Source: Bipolaris cookei (lineage: Eukaryota; Ascomycota; Dothideomycetes; Pleosporales; Pleosporaceae). Taken from it: DNA of 64,000 nucleotides. Shown here one piece after another: positions 45,346-56,866 of the stretch. The stretch lies in the NCBI GenBank assembly GCA_002286855.1, contig NRSV01000001.1:651583-715582 (forward strand), written 5' to 3'. The stretch's first letter is position 1. Every line of letters starts with the position of its first letter. The notes under the pieces were generated by a model that was not told the DNA's origin, searched no databases, and saw only the letters and a list, made by a program, of their open reading frames with translations. The translations under genes were made by a program, and so were the position numbers.

Positions 45346-45897
45346 TGTTGATGGTACTGGGAGGGCTAGATTGAGGTGGAAGTACTTTAGAGTTTGTATC
45401 TTCTTGACAAGGCAGTGAAGGTTGTTGGAGGTTTTGTAGAAGATGCGAGGGAGGGAGAAAGAGAAAAAAGATATACACACAAGTAAGCCAGCAACGAACT
45501 ATGGTATCTTCGTATCGTCTTTCACCCCTTCTTTCCAGTCAAAAAAAGGGCGGGGTTACGGTTATATGTGCCGGAAACATCAGTGCAGTGCCAGATACAC
45601 AAACACAAGATGTATTTGAATAGGGTGCGTAATGATGTAAGAAGATGGATGGAAGTTACATCATGAGTCTTCATTCAAAGTAACCATACTCATCCTTCCT
45701 CTATACAGAATCCCGAAATAAAGGTCCAAGATGACCCGGTGTATCTGGTCATACCTATCTATTCCCAATGCCAATCATGCAAAACGGGGTATCTTCCATA
45801 GCCCAATCCAATCCAAAACAAACCCATCTAAGTAATGCAAGAAGACCCTTACTTTCCACCCCCCAAACAACTACCTATGTATATCCTTACTACCTCT
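45346..45897. other. Intergenic
   Basis: 552 bases between the Glu/His-rich protein start and the 3' end of the PAF-acetylhydrolase-like gene. Promoter and 3' UTR only, nothing recognised. Confidence 0.5.
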
Positions 45898-47178
45898 TCA
45901 AACTCCAGGATACGGCACGACCCCCGGAAAAAACCTCATACAATCATTCATTAACACCCCCGCAGCATCCAGCCCAAACTGTGCCTTAACAATCGTCTCC
46001 ACAAAACACGTCACAGCCTGCGTCCCCTGAACCGGAAACCCACCACTCAACCCCCTCCCCCTCGTCCCCGGCTTTCCCCCTTCATTCCGCGCCAACTCCA
46101 CGATAATAGGGAGGTCGGACACATCGAAGATGGCCGAGTCGTTAAGATCGAATTCCGTAGAAGGCCCAGTGAGGTAGGACCATGTGGTTGGCCAGTGGAT
46201 GTCGTTTTCGCGACGGTAGTCTTGACGGCCGAAGAAGAAGAGGGGGTTGTTGCGGACGGGAGAGGAAAGGAGGGGCGGGGTGCCGGAGAGGTTGATGCTG
46301 AAGAGAGTGGTCGGGATGGGGCCGAGGGAGGTGGCGACGGAGCCGCCGAGACCATGGCCTACGATGCCATAGTTTGTGGTGCGGAGGCCGCTGGGAGAGG
46401 AGAAGGAAAAGGTGCTGAATTGGCGCTTGAGGAGATCGGCTGAGTTGAGTTGGGAAAGGACGAATTGAATGTCTGAGATGCGGGTGTCGATGGCTTTTGT
46501 GACGGTGTCGTTCCAGGCGGTGAGAGGGGAAAAGTTGGAGAGAGAGACAGTGCCGCTGTTGTAGACTGTGTCCAGGGCACGTTGGCCATTATTTGGGAAT
46601 TCGACGATTGAGGCGTCGCCGGGGTGATCAACCAGTACTACTGCGGCTCCGTTGGCGGCGATGAAGCGGGCCATGGTTGAGTACAGCAATCTGCTCGTGT
46701 CAACGTGTGGCTCTAGTACCACTACAGGAATCTTGCTTGTGTCGATGGACCCTGAGCTCTTGCAACATGCGTTGTAGGTCATGTCTTCAAAGACACCAAT
46801 GTCACGCTGTCCGCCAACAATAAACTGCTCATTGGCAATTCGAGCAGTCTGTGATGGCATGTAGCTGTTCTGGCACTCGCTCGAGCATGAGTCCATGGGA
46901 ATAGGCATGAACAGACTGACCATGACGCGGCGGTCTTCTGCGGAAAAGTATGGATCCTTGCGTGTGGTGTCTGTTAGAGGAAAATGCGAGACGGCAATCT
47001 TGAACCTGTGGTTGTTGTCTGCTCCAGGGATTTGAACCGCATGGCTGCCTCTGGAGACAACAGCAAGCACGAGGGTAATGGTAACTCCCAAAAAGGCCAC
47101 CATGATGAATGTTCGAACAGTGTTTGCAAGGTACGGGTTGCGATGAGTGGTGAAGTCAAGTTTAGTCGGCGGAGACAT
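45898..47178 (-). CDS. PAF-acetylhydrolase-like alpha/beta hydrolase lacking the nucleophile serine
   Basis: Single exon, 426 residues from ATG 47178. A membrane segment (TFIMVAFLGVTITLVLAVVS, about residues 23-42) follows a short basic N-terminus, so the protein is probably a type II membrane protein or signal-anchored. The hydrolase part has FKIAVSHFPLTDTTRKDPY, VVVLEPHVDTSRLLYST and AAVVLVDHPGDASIVEF, like fungal platelet-activating-factor acetylhydrolase-like esterases. The nucleophile elbow, normally GHSxGG, reads GHGLGG (about residues 274-279). The codon is GGT (46351-46353), one A-to-G change from a serine codon AGT. Activity of the normal type is therefore unlikely unless this is a sequencing error. 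Cysteine pairs (CSSEC, ACCKSSG) suit a lumenal or external location. Confidence 0.8.
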   Translation of the reverse strand: MSPPTKLDFTTHRNPYLANTVRTFIMVAFLGVTITLVLAVVSRGSHAVQIPGADNNHRFKIAVSHFPLTDTTRKDPYFSAEDRRVMVSLFMPIPMDSCSSECQNSYMPSQTARIANEQFIVGGQRDIGVFEDMTYNACCKSSGSIDTSKIPVVVLEPHVDTSRLLYSTMARFIAANGAAVVLVDHPGDASIVEFPNNGQRALDTVYNSGTVSLSNFSPLTAWNDTVTKAIDTRISDIQFVLSQLNSADLLKRQFSTFSFSSPSGLRTTNYGIVGHGLGGSVATSLGPIPTTLFSINLSGTPPLLSSPVRNNPLFFFGRQDYRRENDIHWPTTWSYLTGPSTEFDLNDSAIFDVSDLPIIVELARNEGGKPGTRGRGLSGGFPVQGTQAVTCFVETIVKAQFGLDAAGVLMNDCMRFFPGVVPYPGV

Positions 47179-48030
47179 CGAGGGCAACGCGTCACTTATA
47201 TTTTATTGAACCTCTGCGCGTAGGCTATTTTGTCTACACAAATTAGAGTGTGGTTTTGATTATGCAGAGCTAAGAGCGGCGGTGTGATCGAATCCTATGA
47301 TGGCAAACGGACTTGTGCGCGGTGGTCGTGTGACTGTCACCACGTGCGCGGTGGTCCAAAATGTTTCTCAAAGACAAACACATGGCTGCACCAGTGGAAC
47401 AGTGTTCCTTACGATACTTGACGATGTGACTGTTGCCTGTGATTCATTTTCCTTGGTGCGTAGAGATGGCGTGCTTCTTGACAAGGTGTGCCAAGCCAAT
47501 ATACTGGGGTAGTTCCTTAGTATCTCACTCATTCCTTTTACCCCACGTATTTCTCCCGCTCACTAGAATGGAACGAGTAGGTGAAAGTTAACGATTCCTA
47601 CAACAACCGGACACACTTGAAAAAGACTCTAGAAAAAGAACCGGAAAACAGGCACTGCTAGAGGAGGAAAAGGACGAGAACGTTCGTTTTTGCTAATCTA
47701 TTACAAGACAACATTAACCATCATGTCTTGTAAACGTTTTCTTTTTTTAAAAAAAGCTCCAACTGTTCCCATCTAAACCAAAACGAAGCAAAAGATGCGG
47801 CCGTGTCGTCATGAAAACCGGATAAAGAGGATGGGATATAATGTAATTTCCACAACACGGAGGATTCTCCACCAGGGCACCCTGGAACTGTGCGGAAAAT
47901 CCAGCTTCAAGGGCGCGGGTATCCAGTCTTGTTGTCGAAATACTCTAAATTCCCCTGAACCAGAGCCTAAAAATAGCATGAAACCCCCCCCCCCCCGTGA
48001 AAAACAGTAAAAGTATGTAGCAAGATATGC
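47179..48030. other. Intergenic
   Basis: 852 bases. It contains a poly-C run near 47985-47996, just beyond the GNAT 3' end. No gene recognised. Confidence 0.5.
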
Positions 48031-48948
48031 TCAAGCAGAGTCCAGAGAAGATAGAGACAGCCTCTTGCGCTTTTCGATCGGGAGTCGCTTCCACATGCCG
48101 ACATGTTCAATGCCCTCTTCGATCCAATGAGGTTCGGCCTCTATCTCGACATGGCCGTCTTCATTCCTGAGCTGTTCATGAAATCCGTGCTTCTCCCACA
48201 TAGACTGCAGGTTCGCTTGTGCGTGGATCATGACGAGACCCTGCCATGTGATTTCCCTCTCCTTTTGGTGGCCAAGTATTTGGGCCATCTCCAATGCGGT
48301 GGGAGACGGAGGACGGTAGATCAAGTCTGGGTTCGCTGTGGCGTAGTCGAGCGCAGCATTGATGAGCAGCTTCGCAAGACCGAGACTGCGGTAGGGAGCA
48401 AGTACAGCGAGCCTGCCAAGCTTGATATAAGGCTCCGCTGGCTGTTTGTGCTCCTGGTCGTGGGTCGGGGGATCTGCATCAGGATGCTTGTCCGTTTCGT
48501 GCTGTTGGACGTACTTGTTCGGGGCGTGGGGCGGGGGAATCAGTCGGATCGTCGCAACTGGCACGCGCGTAGCAGTAGCAGAGGCGCGGCGGGCGTCGTC
48601 GCCAGGCGTGTTGCCTGAGTCAGCACGGCGCAGCACCTTAGGTGGTGATGTCGAATGCGTAGCGACAGAGGCATAGGCAACCCAATGCCAGCTGCGGGCA
48701 TCGTCCTCGTCAAATTCGGCTTCGAGCGGAACGCCCTGTTCGCCAAAGACAAGCTCGCGGACAGCCATGGCATCGCGGAAGTTGGTGGGGACGGGGATGG
48801 TCTGCCTGCTGCATGGCAGGGAATTGTCGTAGCCGTCAAGAGCACCCTTGAGCGGGCAAATGGTGTTGACAAACTCAGTGCCCGGGTTGGGGCCTCCCAG
48901 CGGCGCACTGTTTGGCGAACCAAAGCCACCCTTGAGTACGCTGGTCAT
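48031..48948 (-). CDS. GNAT-family N-acetyltransferase
   Basis: Single exon, 305 residues from ATG 48948. Part of the GCN5-related fold is visible: FRDAMAVRELVFGEQGVPLE with the following EFDEDDARSWHWVAY near residues 55-90. VPVATIRLIPPP, then IKLGRLAVLAPYRSLGLAKL (the beta4 strand and the acetyl-CoA pyrophosphate loop, with RSLGLA in place of the R/QxxGxG/A motif) follow. Near the C-terminus is VMIHAQANLQSMWEKHGFHE. A Pro/His/Asp-rich insertion (HETDKHPDADPPTHDQEH) interrupts the fold. The N-acetylated substrate is unknown. The poly-C tract at 47985-47996 lies just past its 3' end. Confidence 0.88.
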   Translation of the reverse strand: MTSVLKGGFGSPNSAPLGGPNPGTEFVNTICPLKGALDGYDNSLPCSRQTIPVPTNFRDAMAVRELVFGEQGVPLEAEFDEDDARSWHWVAYASVATHSTSPPKVLRRADSGNTPGDDARRASATATRVPVATIRLIPPPHAPNKYVQQHETDKHPDADPPTHDQEHKQPAEPYIKLGRLAVLAPYRSLGLAKLLINAALDYATANPDLIYRPPSPTALEMAQILGHQKEREITWQGLVMIHAQANLQSMWEKHGFHEQLRNEDGHVEIEAEPHWIEEGIEHVGMWKRLPIEKRKRLSLSSLDSA

Positions 48949-49741
48949 GGTGGTGTAGACGATGGATTTGCGGTCGGTGTGTGTCGTGATGTGGCGTCGG
49001 GAGTTGTGGCAAAGTGCGAAGTTTGTCGAGCGAGGGATGCGGTTATAGTTTGTACTCTAGGGAAGGCTGCGTCACAACTGTACGGGCAAAGCGTGCGCAG
49101 CAGTCGTCGTCTTCAAGTTTAAGTATCCCAGGTCAACCCTGCTTGGGGCGCAGGCGTGGTGCGCCCGACTCTATAAAGAGGGACTCGAGCATAAACGTCT
49201 GCCTCAGTGGTACATTGAGTAGCAGGCGAGAAACTCTGTTTCGGGTCCCTGTGTTTCAGGCGCAGTCAGGGTCCAAGGATGCAGCCCTAGGCTCGTAGCG
49301 GCAGCAAAGGCTGGAGATCAGATGGGTGAGCAGGTCAAAGGTTGCAGATGAACACGCAATGAATCCAACCAACCCCACAGTCTGTCGACTGGTGATGTCA
49401 CAGGCCTGGCACGCTTGCCCGGCCCGCACGGGACACGGCTGTAGCACCGTAGCCCACCAATCACATGGGCGCCTCGGGCATGTGCATGGGCTGTGAATAG
49501 TCTACTGCTTGTGGCGATATCACCAACTGTGTGCCTCATGGCAACCTAGCGTGCTTCTGCCCGTGAAACCTGGCACATTGCCATTGATAGCAGGCTCTCC
49601 ATAGAGCCGCTAGGAAGGCTGTGTAGACGCAGAAAAGGGTGACGCAATTCCTTCAGTCATTGGCCAACTGCAAATCCCATCAAATACTCAAGACCGTGAT
49701 CCGTTTCTATCCATTACGCAATACGAATACAATGTATTTGA
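48949..49741. other. Intergenic upstream of the GNAT gene
   Basis: 793 bases between the GNAT start and the alcohol oxidase 3' end; only short frames. Nothing recognised. Confidence 0.5.
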
Positions 49742-51979
49742 TTACAGGTGAGGACGTTCCTCCAAGCCCTTTATAACGCCCCTACTGATCCAATCGCTAA
49801 TAGCCATGTTCGTTATCATGGGATTGACCCCACTAGCACTGGGGAAAACACTTGCGTCCGCCACGTATAACCCCTCTGTGCCCCAAACTTTGCCCTGGGG
49901 GTCGACAACACCTTCCCATTCCTGTGCACTCATCCGACATGTGCCCATCTGATGTGCAGACACAAACATACTTTCGGGCGATTGAAAGCCCTTGGCCTCG
50001 ACCTCTGCGAGCCATGCCTGGAATGCTGGATTATTGATGCCATCCCCCAACGGCGCTGATGAGTCCCGAACAAATGACCTCAGGCCAGGTATGGTTGTGA
50101 AGATTTCTTCTGCGCCTTCGATGTATTGGATCTTCGCCAGGGCCAAAATACCTTCCATGATATTTTGCCTGTCAAACTTGCTGACCTGGTACGAAACCCG
50201 CACTCTGCCATCGACGGGATCCGCATACACCCTTCCTGCCTCTTTGTCCTTGACAATGGAAATGTAACCCACCATGTGCTTTAACCTAGCAGCATCGAGT
50301 TTCCATTGTAAGCCTCCTTTCCAATCTACCCATATGAGACCGGCAGATGGCATCATGTTAGTGGCTTCAAGCTTGGGACCATGGCCTTTGCCATCAAGAT
50401 TCTCGAATTCTCCAACGACAGCCGTCAGGATGCCCCCTTCCCATGGGTTGATTTCTGCCTTGTGGTAAGCACCAAGAAACGCGACGGGATGAAGATACAG
50501 GTTCTGGCCGATTCGCGGGTTCTTGAGACCAGAGCGCATCAGCAGTAGGGGAGATTGCATTGTGCCTGCCGAGACAATGACGCGCTTTGCCTTGATCAGC
50601 ACCTTGCGCCGATTGACAGGCGAACCTGCTACTCCACCGTTTATGTCACGAGATACCCATGTTCCTTCGACGCCGGTGGCTACCTGTTGGCCGTTTTGTG
50701 TGGAAAAAATAACCTTTTCGGCATGGAAACCTTCGAGAAACTTTGCGCCCGCACGAGCCGCATCCGGCAGGAACGACACTACCGGTCCTTGTTTCTCACA
50801 CGAACCACAGCCAAGATTGCAATAGCCACAGTAATGCTGTTTTCCCCCAGTATTCTGGGGAACTGGCTTGGCATTCCATCCTAGTTTTCTGGCACCATCT
50901 AACAACATCATGTTGCCCGGATTTTGCTTGATATGCTCAGTCGAAACGCCCATCCGGTCACAGACACGGTCCAACGACTGCTGAAAGTCTGTAGATGTAA
51001 AAAATGGCAGGCCTCGTGCTGCCCATTCGCGGCGGACGTAGCCTTGGGTCTGGAGAGAAGCAGACCAATTGACTGTTCCTCCACCACCCCAAGACTGCCC
51101 CGCCACGACACTGACGGAGGCGTCGTCAGACGTCAAGAGGGAGCCGCTCATGAAGAGATGGTGCCACCCATCAACTTCAGCCATAGGATAGTGGTCCGGA
51201 GTCCAATGATAGGCCTTTTCGACAATCAAGACACGGTGCCCTGCTTCGGCCAGGTTCTTTGCGGCTACGCCGCCTCCACAACCGCTGCCCACAACGAGCA
51301 CGTCTGTTTCAATCACCTCAGGATCATCACCAGGAGGAATCTGGATAAACTCATAGTCAAACCCTTTACCCGGCCTCATGCCAATTGGCACTCGCGGTAG
51401 ACCTATAACACGGCGCAAAACCGGTGACGTCTTGATCCACACTTGCTTGCAGAGAATGGTGAATGAGCGACGCATCTGCCGGAGTGGCCCCAAGCGGGCG
51501 CTTCCCCAAGCGTGGAGAATTGACTCTCGGACATGGACGGGTTGGGCGCTAATGGGAGTGAGGTATCCAGTTAGGAGCAAAGACCCCGGTCTGGTATCAA
51601 GCAGGTCGAGCACCATGGCCAATTCCTTCTTCTGATTATGGGGCATGTACATGGCGAATACTCGCTGCATCTCTGCACGGAATGCGGGGTCCTGACTTGC
51701 ATACGCGGCCAGATACTCTTTGGCAACCGCCCCAGCATCAGGGTCACTCTCGGGTATGCGGGCCCTCAGCGTGCTGATAGCAGTAGAGTAGTCTGCGTCC
51801 GATGCAGCAATATCAGTTTGCGCCGCAGCTGTCGAGACGGGCTGGATGGCAGGAATGACGGCATCTGCAATGGCAAGCAGCGTGTTCCATTGCGCGGGTG
51901 TGAGCGGATCTTCAGCAGGGAGCGGAGGCAAAGGTGTAGCTCTCGGCGAAATGGGTTCAGTCTGGAGTGGTGTTGCCAT
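49742..51979 (-). CDS. Long-chain fatty alcohol oxidase (GMC oxidoreductase)
   Basis: Single exon, 745 residues. These FAD enzymes oxidise long-chain alcohols to aldehydes with release of hydrogen peroxide, as part of alkane and fatty-acid omega-oxidation, usually in peroxisomes or microsomes. The dinucleotide motif is VLVVGSGCGGGVAAKNLAEA (about residue 230). Next come SWGGGGTVNWSASLQTQGYV and the Cys-rich HYCGYCNLGCGSCEKQG, a hallmark of fungal and plant long-chain alcohol oxidases. C-terminal motifs are SAHQMGTCRMS and VADASVFPSASGVNPMITNM with the catalytic His/Asn area. The N-terminal 200 residues include the helical LTPAQWNTLLAIADAVIPAI part of the family. It is divergent from the FYVE gene, with 2.4 kb between. 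Confidence 0.94.
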   Translation of the reverse strand: MATPLQTEPISPRATPLPPLPAEDPLTPAQWNTLLAIADAVIPAIQPVSTAAAQTDIAASDADYSTAISTLRARIPESDPDAGAVAKEYLAAYASQDPAFRAEMQRVFAMYMPHNQKKELAMVLDLLDTRPGSLLLTGYLTPISAQPVHVRESILHAWGSARLGPLRQMRRSFTILCKQVWIKTSPVLRRVIGLPRVPIGMRPGKGFDYEFIQIPPGDDPEVIETDVLVVGSGCGGGVAAKNLAEAGHRVLIVEKAYHWTPDHYPMAEVDGWHHLFMSGSLLTSDDASVSVVAGQSWGGGGTVNWSASLQTQGYVRREWAARGLPFFTSTDFQQSLDRVCDRMGVSTEHIKQNPGNMMLLDGARKLGWNAKPVPQNTGGKQHYCGYCNLGCGSCEKQGPVVSFLPDAARAGAKFLEGFHAEKVIFSTQNGQQVATGVEGTWVSRDINGGVAGSPVNRRKVLIKAKRVIVSAGTMQSPLLLMRSGLKNPRIGQNLYLHPVAFLGAYHKAEINPWEGGILTAVVGEFENLDGKGHGPKLEATNMMPSAGLIWVDWKGGLQWKLDAARLKHMVGYISIVKDKEAGRVYADPVDGRVRVSYQVSKFDRQNIMEGILALAKIQYIEGAEEIFTTIPGLRSFVRDSSAPLGDGINNPAFQAWLAEVEAKGFQSPESMFVSAHQMGTCRMSAQEWEGVVDPQGKVWGTEGLYVADASVFPSASGVNPMITNMAISDWISRGVIKGLEERPHL

Positions 51980-52352
51980 GTTGCCACGTAGGTTTGAATT
52001 TCAGAGATAGCCTTGATATCTTGCGCAAGCGCTCAGAGGGTCTGAAGTGTGGAGCAGCGGAGCAGCAGAGCACAGTACAGACACAGGCGCGTCTGTCTGT
52101 CTTGTCGAGCATGGACGGCCGGAAAGGGCGGAGCGGGCGCGTCTTGTCGTTGCCAGCCGTGCCATTGTTTGAGCTTGACTGAGCCTCGGTTCAGAGGGGC
52201 AAAGGCAAGGCTTCGCCACTAACTAGAGGAAGATGCACGGACGTGGTGCATGTCATGTCTTGTCTTATCCAGCCACATTGCCTGGATGCAGGGAGTGCAG
52301 GGAGAGCAGAATCGCCAGGTCCGTACGGAGGACACAGCAGAGCACAACAGCT

Positions 52353-52416
52353 GTCAGTGTCAGTGTCAGTGTCAGTGCCAGTGCCAGTGCCAGTGCCAGT
52401 GCCAATGCCAATGCGA
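52353..52416. repeat. 6-base tandem repeat
   Basis: About ten and a half units of GTCAGT drifting to GCCAGT and then GCCAAT along the array. The ordered drift is visible by eye. Length is likely to vary among strains. Confidence 0.9.
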
Positions 52417-53629
52417 CTGAGATCCAGGGATGATGGGTTGCGAAAGACGTCAAATGTCTGAAGGGTTGCATATGCACGGACTGATGATTGACCGACGTCG
52501 TACGAGTCATCGGATCCAGCCCTACCACCATCCACATGTCCTCTGGGCCATGGCAGACGTCTAGCAGTAGTATGCAGTACACCGAATAGTACAGCTATAG
52601 TAGCACCATGCAAACAAGAATGCTCCGAAGCTGAGGCGGATCGTGAGGCTGGCTGTGGACCTCTGACCCTCACCGACGGCATGTTCCAAGTGCAAGCAGC
52701 GCGGCGGGCCCTGTCTAGAGTATTGAGCGGATCCGATGTGATTGGCAGTCCCACACACCCACGCTTGCCCACATACACACACTTGTCTTGGAACATCGTG
52801 AAGTTCGGCGGCAATATACTGGGTAATGAGGACGGGCGCGCCTGGCGACGGCTATTTCTGAGGCGTGGCTGGTGGCTGCATGCATGCATGCATGGCATGG
52901 AGGAGTAGTGGCTACTGCCCCGCCAGTTGTTGCAGACTCGCCGCATCTCAGCGGGCTCTCCCTCTCCCGACAGCGCACTTCGCGGCACACCTGCCTGCTC
53001 TTGGCCAGCATCTCTCGATGGTCGATGATGGGTGATGCGAGATGCGGGTTTTCAGGACAGCCATGGCAGATGTACATACGTGTTTGCTCGTATCCTGCAG
53101 CTGCCAACGCCTATCATGGCCCCAGAGATGACGACGGGATCAGCAAGCGAGGTCGCTCACGATGCAGCTTGAGCATGGCCGATGATTGCTCGAGGTTAGA
53201 GTTTACGACTGACGCTGGCGTTCCGCCCCTCGGAGATGGTCGAGTCGATGTGGCCAGGGATGCTTTGCATATGCGCGGCCTGTGATTGGCCAGAGATAAG
53301 AGGCGCCCAAATGGGCAGGGTGGGGCCCAACGGCTGGCCACCTCGACCGCAGATTGCAACGCTGTTCGCACGAGACAAGTGCAAGCAAGCAGCCTGCAAA
53401 AGCACAGTGCACATACCTACGTAGACAGCGATAGTGAATGGAGATACGCGGCCGTTGGGCTACCCCAGCGGCGTTCCCTGCACTTCCTTTTTCTTTGCTT
53501 TTTGATGTCATTGCAGCGGTGTATGGCGGGGCAGGGTCGAGTCGGAGGCGCGCGCATGCTCGCGGTTACCATTGCAATGCTCAGAGAAAAAACATGGCCG
53601 CCGGTTGTAGCCCGATGATACCCTTGTCG

Positions 53630-53657
53630 GCTGGTCGCTGGTCGCTGGTCGCTGGTC
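53630..53657. repeat. 7-base tandem repeat
   Basis: Four uninterrupted copies of GCTGGTC. Confidence 0.9.
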
Positions 53658-54347
53658 CTTCACTCGGCTGCGCCAAGCACGCGGCCATAATTCCCCATCA
53701 GGCGACCGCCTCCCCCCCACCCCGTCAGTTCATTGTTGGTAATGGTTACCAGAGCCACTGGCTGGCCTTGACTTAATTCACCCTGTCCCCAGAGCCTCAC
53801 CCCAGCTCCTCCGCACTCACGCGACACCAACTGCTGTCTTGCCTCGGTCTGCCCTATACGCACACTCGCATACAACCACCCGCCCACTGCCTACCTACTT
53901 ACTCTACACACGCCCTCTCGCCCACGCTCACCCTCGCCTATCGTTCTTCCAAACCCTGGTACTATGCGCTGCTAGCTCCACGGTTGACTGCGTGGCCCCG
54001 GCGTTCTCCTCCATCACTCTTCTTATCGTCTGCACGTCAGCTACCAATCGACTTGCAGCCCGACTCTCCAAACACCCCTACCAGGAACTGCGCACATTCC
54101 TTTGAGCCTGTCTGCCAGGATAGCCTCTGTTGCACCGCTGCACAAGTACTGATTGCCTCCCGCTCAGCCACGACTTGAAACCACACGCCTGTTCCTGTGC
54201 AATCGCACCAATACCATCATCCCACTTTCACCGCCTGTGCTGTGACTGTCCACGTCTCCCGACCCGACAGCCCGATATTTTATACCTTGACGTCGCGCCT
54301 CGGAGCCCTCACTACACCCCACCTCTTCCCACGAACCTCCAGTCAAT

Positions 54348-55639
54348 ATGGCCACGACCTTCTCCACCACCACTACCACCACCTTCCCCCAGCACGCGCC
54401 CTATCAGCACCACGCATACCGCAAGTCGACACACTCGCAGTACTCGCCCACAAACTCTGCCATCAACACGCCCGCAAACATCTCTCCCACTTCACCTCGC
54501 AACACACATCTTCCCCTCTCCCGCCACCAGGGCATCTACCAACCCAGGACCGCCATCGGTATCCCCGCTGCTCTGCGCAAGACTGAGAGGCCCGCCAGCA
54601 AGTCTCCTCCCAAGCAAGACTCGGGCGCAGAGTCCACCACCACCAATCCATGGTCGACGAGTGCCGGCTTTGGATGGGCTGCCAACGACGGCAGCATTAC
54701 ACCCATCTCTCACATTGGTAATGAAGACATGCAGAGCCTCTACAGTCCCGAGCCCTTGTCTCCCGTTGCCGGACCAATTACACGGAACCACTGGCAGGTA
54801 TGTTATTATTACTCTCTTTTCTCTCTTTCGCCACTGTTAGCGCTGTGCATCCACCCATGTCGCGTGCTCAGTTGGGGGCTCGAGGGTCCCGTCTTACGTA
54901 CATGGCCGAAGTGGACCTCGCTAGCGTCGTGCTTGTCAGTCCTCCCGCTGTCTGCTGAGCCGAGATGCCGAGCGCTTGCTACTTGCCACATTTCAATAAA
55001 TGTGTCGGCAAGATGCAATACCCCACGGCCGATGCCCACTGCTGCAGTCCGGCCAATATCGCTACCTCTTAGGCAGCGTAAGGCGTTGGGAAATTCGATC
55101 GTCTTGCATGCCCACCGACTTGCCACTTTGGTCGCTAGGCCATCGTCCACTCCCGCGCTAAAGAATTTACCCGATGCAGGGCTTGATCTCACTAGCCCGC
55201 TAAGCACTTTTTCCCTCTAGTTGTATCGAAAGTCCAGACCAATGATACTAACCGTCTTCTTTAGGCCGATGCCTCCACTTTGGTGTGCTCCGCGTCGTCT
55301 TGCCAGGAGCCCTTTGGATTCTTCCAGCGTCGTCACCACTGCCGCAAATGCGGCGGTATCTTCTGCGCACAGCATTCTCGCAACCAAGTCCGCCTTGACG
55401 AGCTTGCGCGCTTCCATCCCCAAGGTCACTGGCATCGTGCATGTGATCGTTGCCACAGCTCTTTCCGCGAGTGGGAGCACCTCCGATCCAGCCGAACTAA
55501 CAGCGAGAGCTCTGACAGCAGCGGACCGGCCCCGGCAAAGTCGATTCAGACTCCTGCAGTTGCGAAGCGGCCAGACAATACCCGCGTGGGCAGCTTGGCG
55601 CAGAGCCTCCAGGGGACCTGGAACTGGAGCACTTTCTAA
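54348..55639 (+). CDS. FYVE zinc-finger protein
   Basis: Model: join(54348..54797,55265..55639), 274 residues, one unusually long 467-nt intron with donor GTATGT. The first 150 residues are Ser/Thr/Pro-rich and disordered. Exon 2 starts the FYVE finger: VCSASSCQEPFGFFQRRHHC, then RKCGGIFCAQHSRNQV and HRACDRCHSSF. The R(R/K)HHCRxCG core that binds phosphatidylinositol 3-phosphate is intact. The usual WxxD lead-in is represented by HWQADAS across the junction. Such proteins sit on endosomes or the vacuole and act in membrane traffic; a specific partner cannot be named. After removal of the intron the frame closes in phase 0. Confidence 0.88.
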
Positions 55640-56866
55640 ACACCTGGCGTCTCCATTGCCCGAGTGCTTTGCAGCTGGGCCGTGTTTTCTACTCATGTCA
55701 TACCTTCTCTCGATGATATCCGGATGATTACGATTGCCCCCGCATCGGTCACTCCACCTTTTCGGACTTCAAACAAAGTCCCTGCATAACATTTGCATAA
55801 TAATGGCGTCTTGCTTTCACTAGTCGGGTTGGTCTTTGTTATTTTAGCGTTTTCCTTGTGCCTCTTTTCGGGCACATTCACCGAGGGCAGTCGCACTCTC
55901 CCCTTTCCAAATCAACCCCTTTTCACGGCCGACGAGATATCCGGAGTAATGACTGTCGGTTGGGTACTACAATTAGACGTTTCCGTATGATGGACGAGGG
56001 ATGGAGGATGAGGCGGATGGTCGACAGATATGGCGTTTGTCTTTTCATGGGGTCTAGTTCAACATCATGTCTGTTTATCTGTGTACTGTTATAGTGTCTC
56101 AAGATGAGCGAGGTTCTTGAGCTATCATACCATGCGACCTAGTTGTCGTTAGAATGAACATTGGTATAACCTGATGCGTGCAATATTACAGAGTGGATTT
56201 GAGTGAGGGCAAAGGCTTACTTTTAACCTCTGAGTCGGCGTTGCCATATTGCACCGTGATGGCGTGATTGCGACCAGGGGATGAGCTAAGGATAGAGTCA
56301 TCGGTCGCGTGACCCCATTGAAGGTTTGAAACAGCGTGTATTATGTCGATGATGCCGTGTGCAAGTATTTGTATCCTGTGAGGTTGGGCTCTTCCTGGTA
56401 TCGAGGGTGTTCGTGACGGACCTCTTTGCCTGGCCTGAACGAAGGTGAGCTTGATGTACGAAGATGCAGTGTAGTGCAGCAGCACATGACTGGTCACAAC
56501 GTCACAAGCGGAAATCAAAATACCAAAAAGCAAAGTACCAACGACAAGGTCCTGCTGCATAACATCCTATGACTCTGACGAACGTATGGTCAACGCTCGT
56601 CGCACTGGGCTGGCGCGGAGCTTTGGCCAACGCCGATTGGTTGGCGTCAGCGGAGTGGTTAATGTCGTTTTTTTCTCCGCCATTTCACCATGACCCTAAC
56701 CCTGTCTTTGATCAATTCAGGAACCGTGATACTTGGCTGGGAACATCCCGGACGACCCTGAGCGCATCTTGCATTCGACGTCATACGCTCCTCTCTGTTC
56801 AAGGCGTTTGGGGGCGCAATTGCCCCCACGAAAGCGGCCCGAGTTTCGCGACGACAATTCGGCATC
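55640..56866. other. Intergenic between FYVE gene and DUS1
   Basis: 1.2 kb. A 124-codon ATG frame on the minus strand (56186-56560) has no recognisable feature and was not called. The remainder is FYVE 3' UTR and DUS1 promoter. Confidence 0.5.

Larger units (their letters stand above)
51980..54347. other. Long intergenic region with short tandem repeats
   Basis: 2.4 kb between divergent genes, rich in C and G, with many overlapping frames that show no domain. It holds a 6-base tandem array (52353-52416), a 7-base array (53630-53657) and alternating GCAT runs near 52877. The last 500 bases are strongly pyrimidine-rich (CT/CC-rich), typical of a long leader before a highly transcribed fungal gene. 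I see no tRNA or conserved RNA. Confidence 0.6.

Noticed and set aside
52191..53107. Several long overlapping frames in the alcohol oxidase/FYVE intergenic region
   Set aside because: GC-rich DNA gives open frames in most phases; none has a domain and some run through tandem repeats.
56186..56560. 124-codon ATG frame on the minus strand
   Set aside because: No domain or clear signal peptide; it lies in the promoter area of DUS1, so no feature was called.
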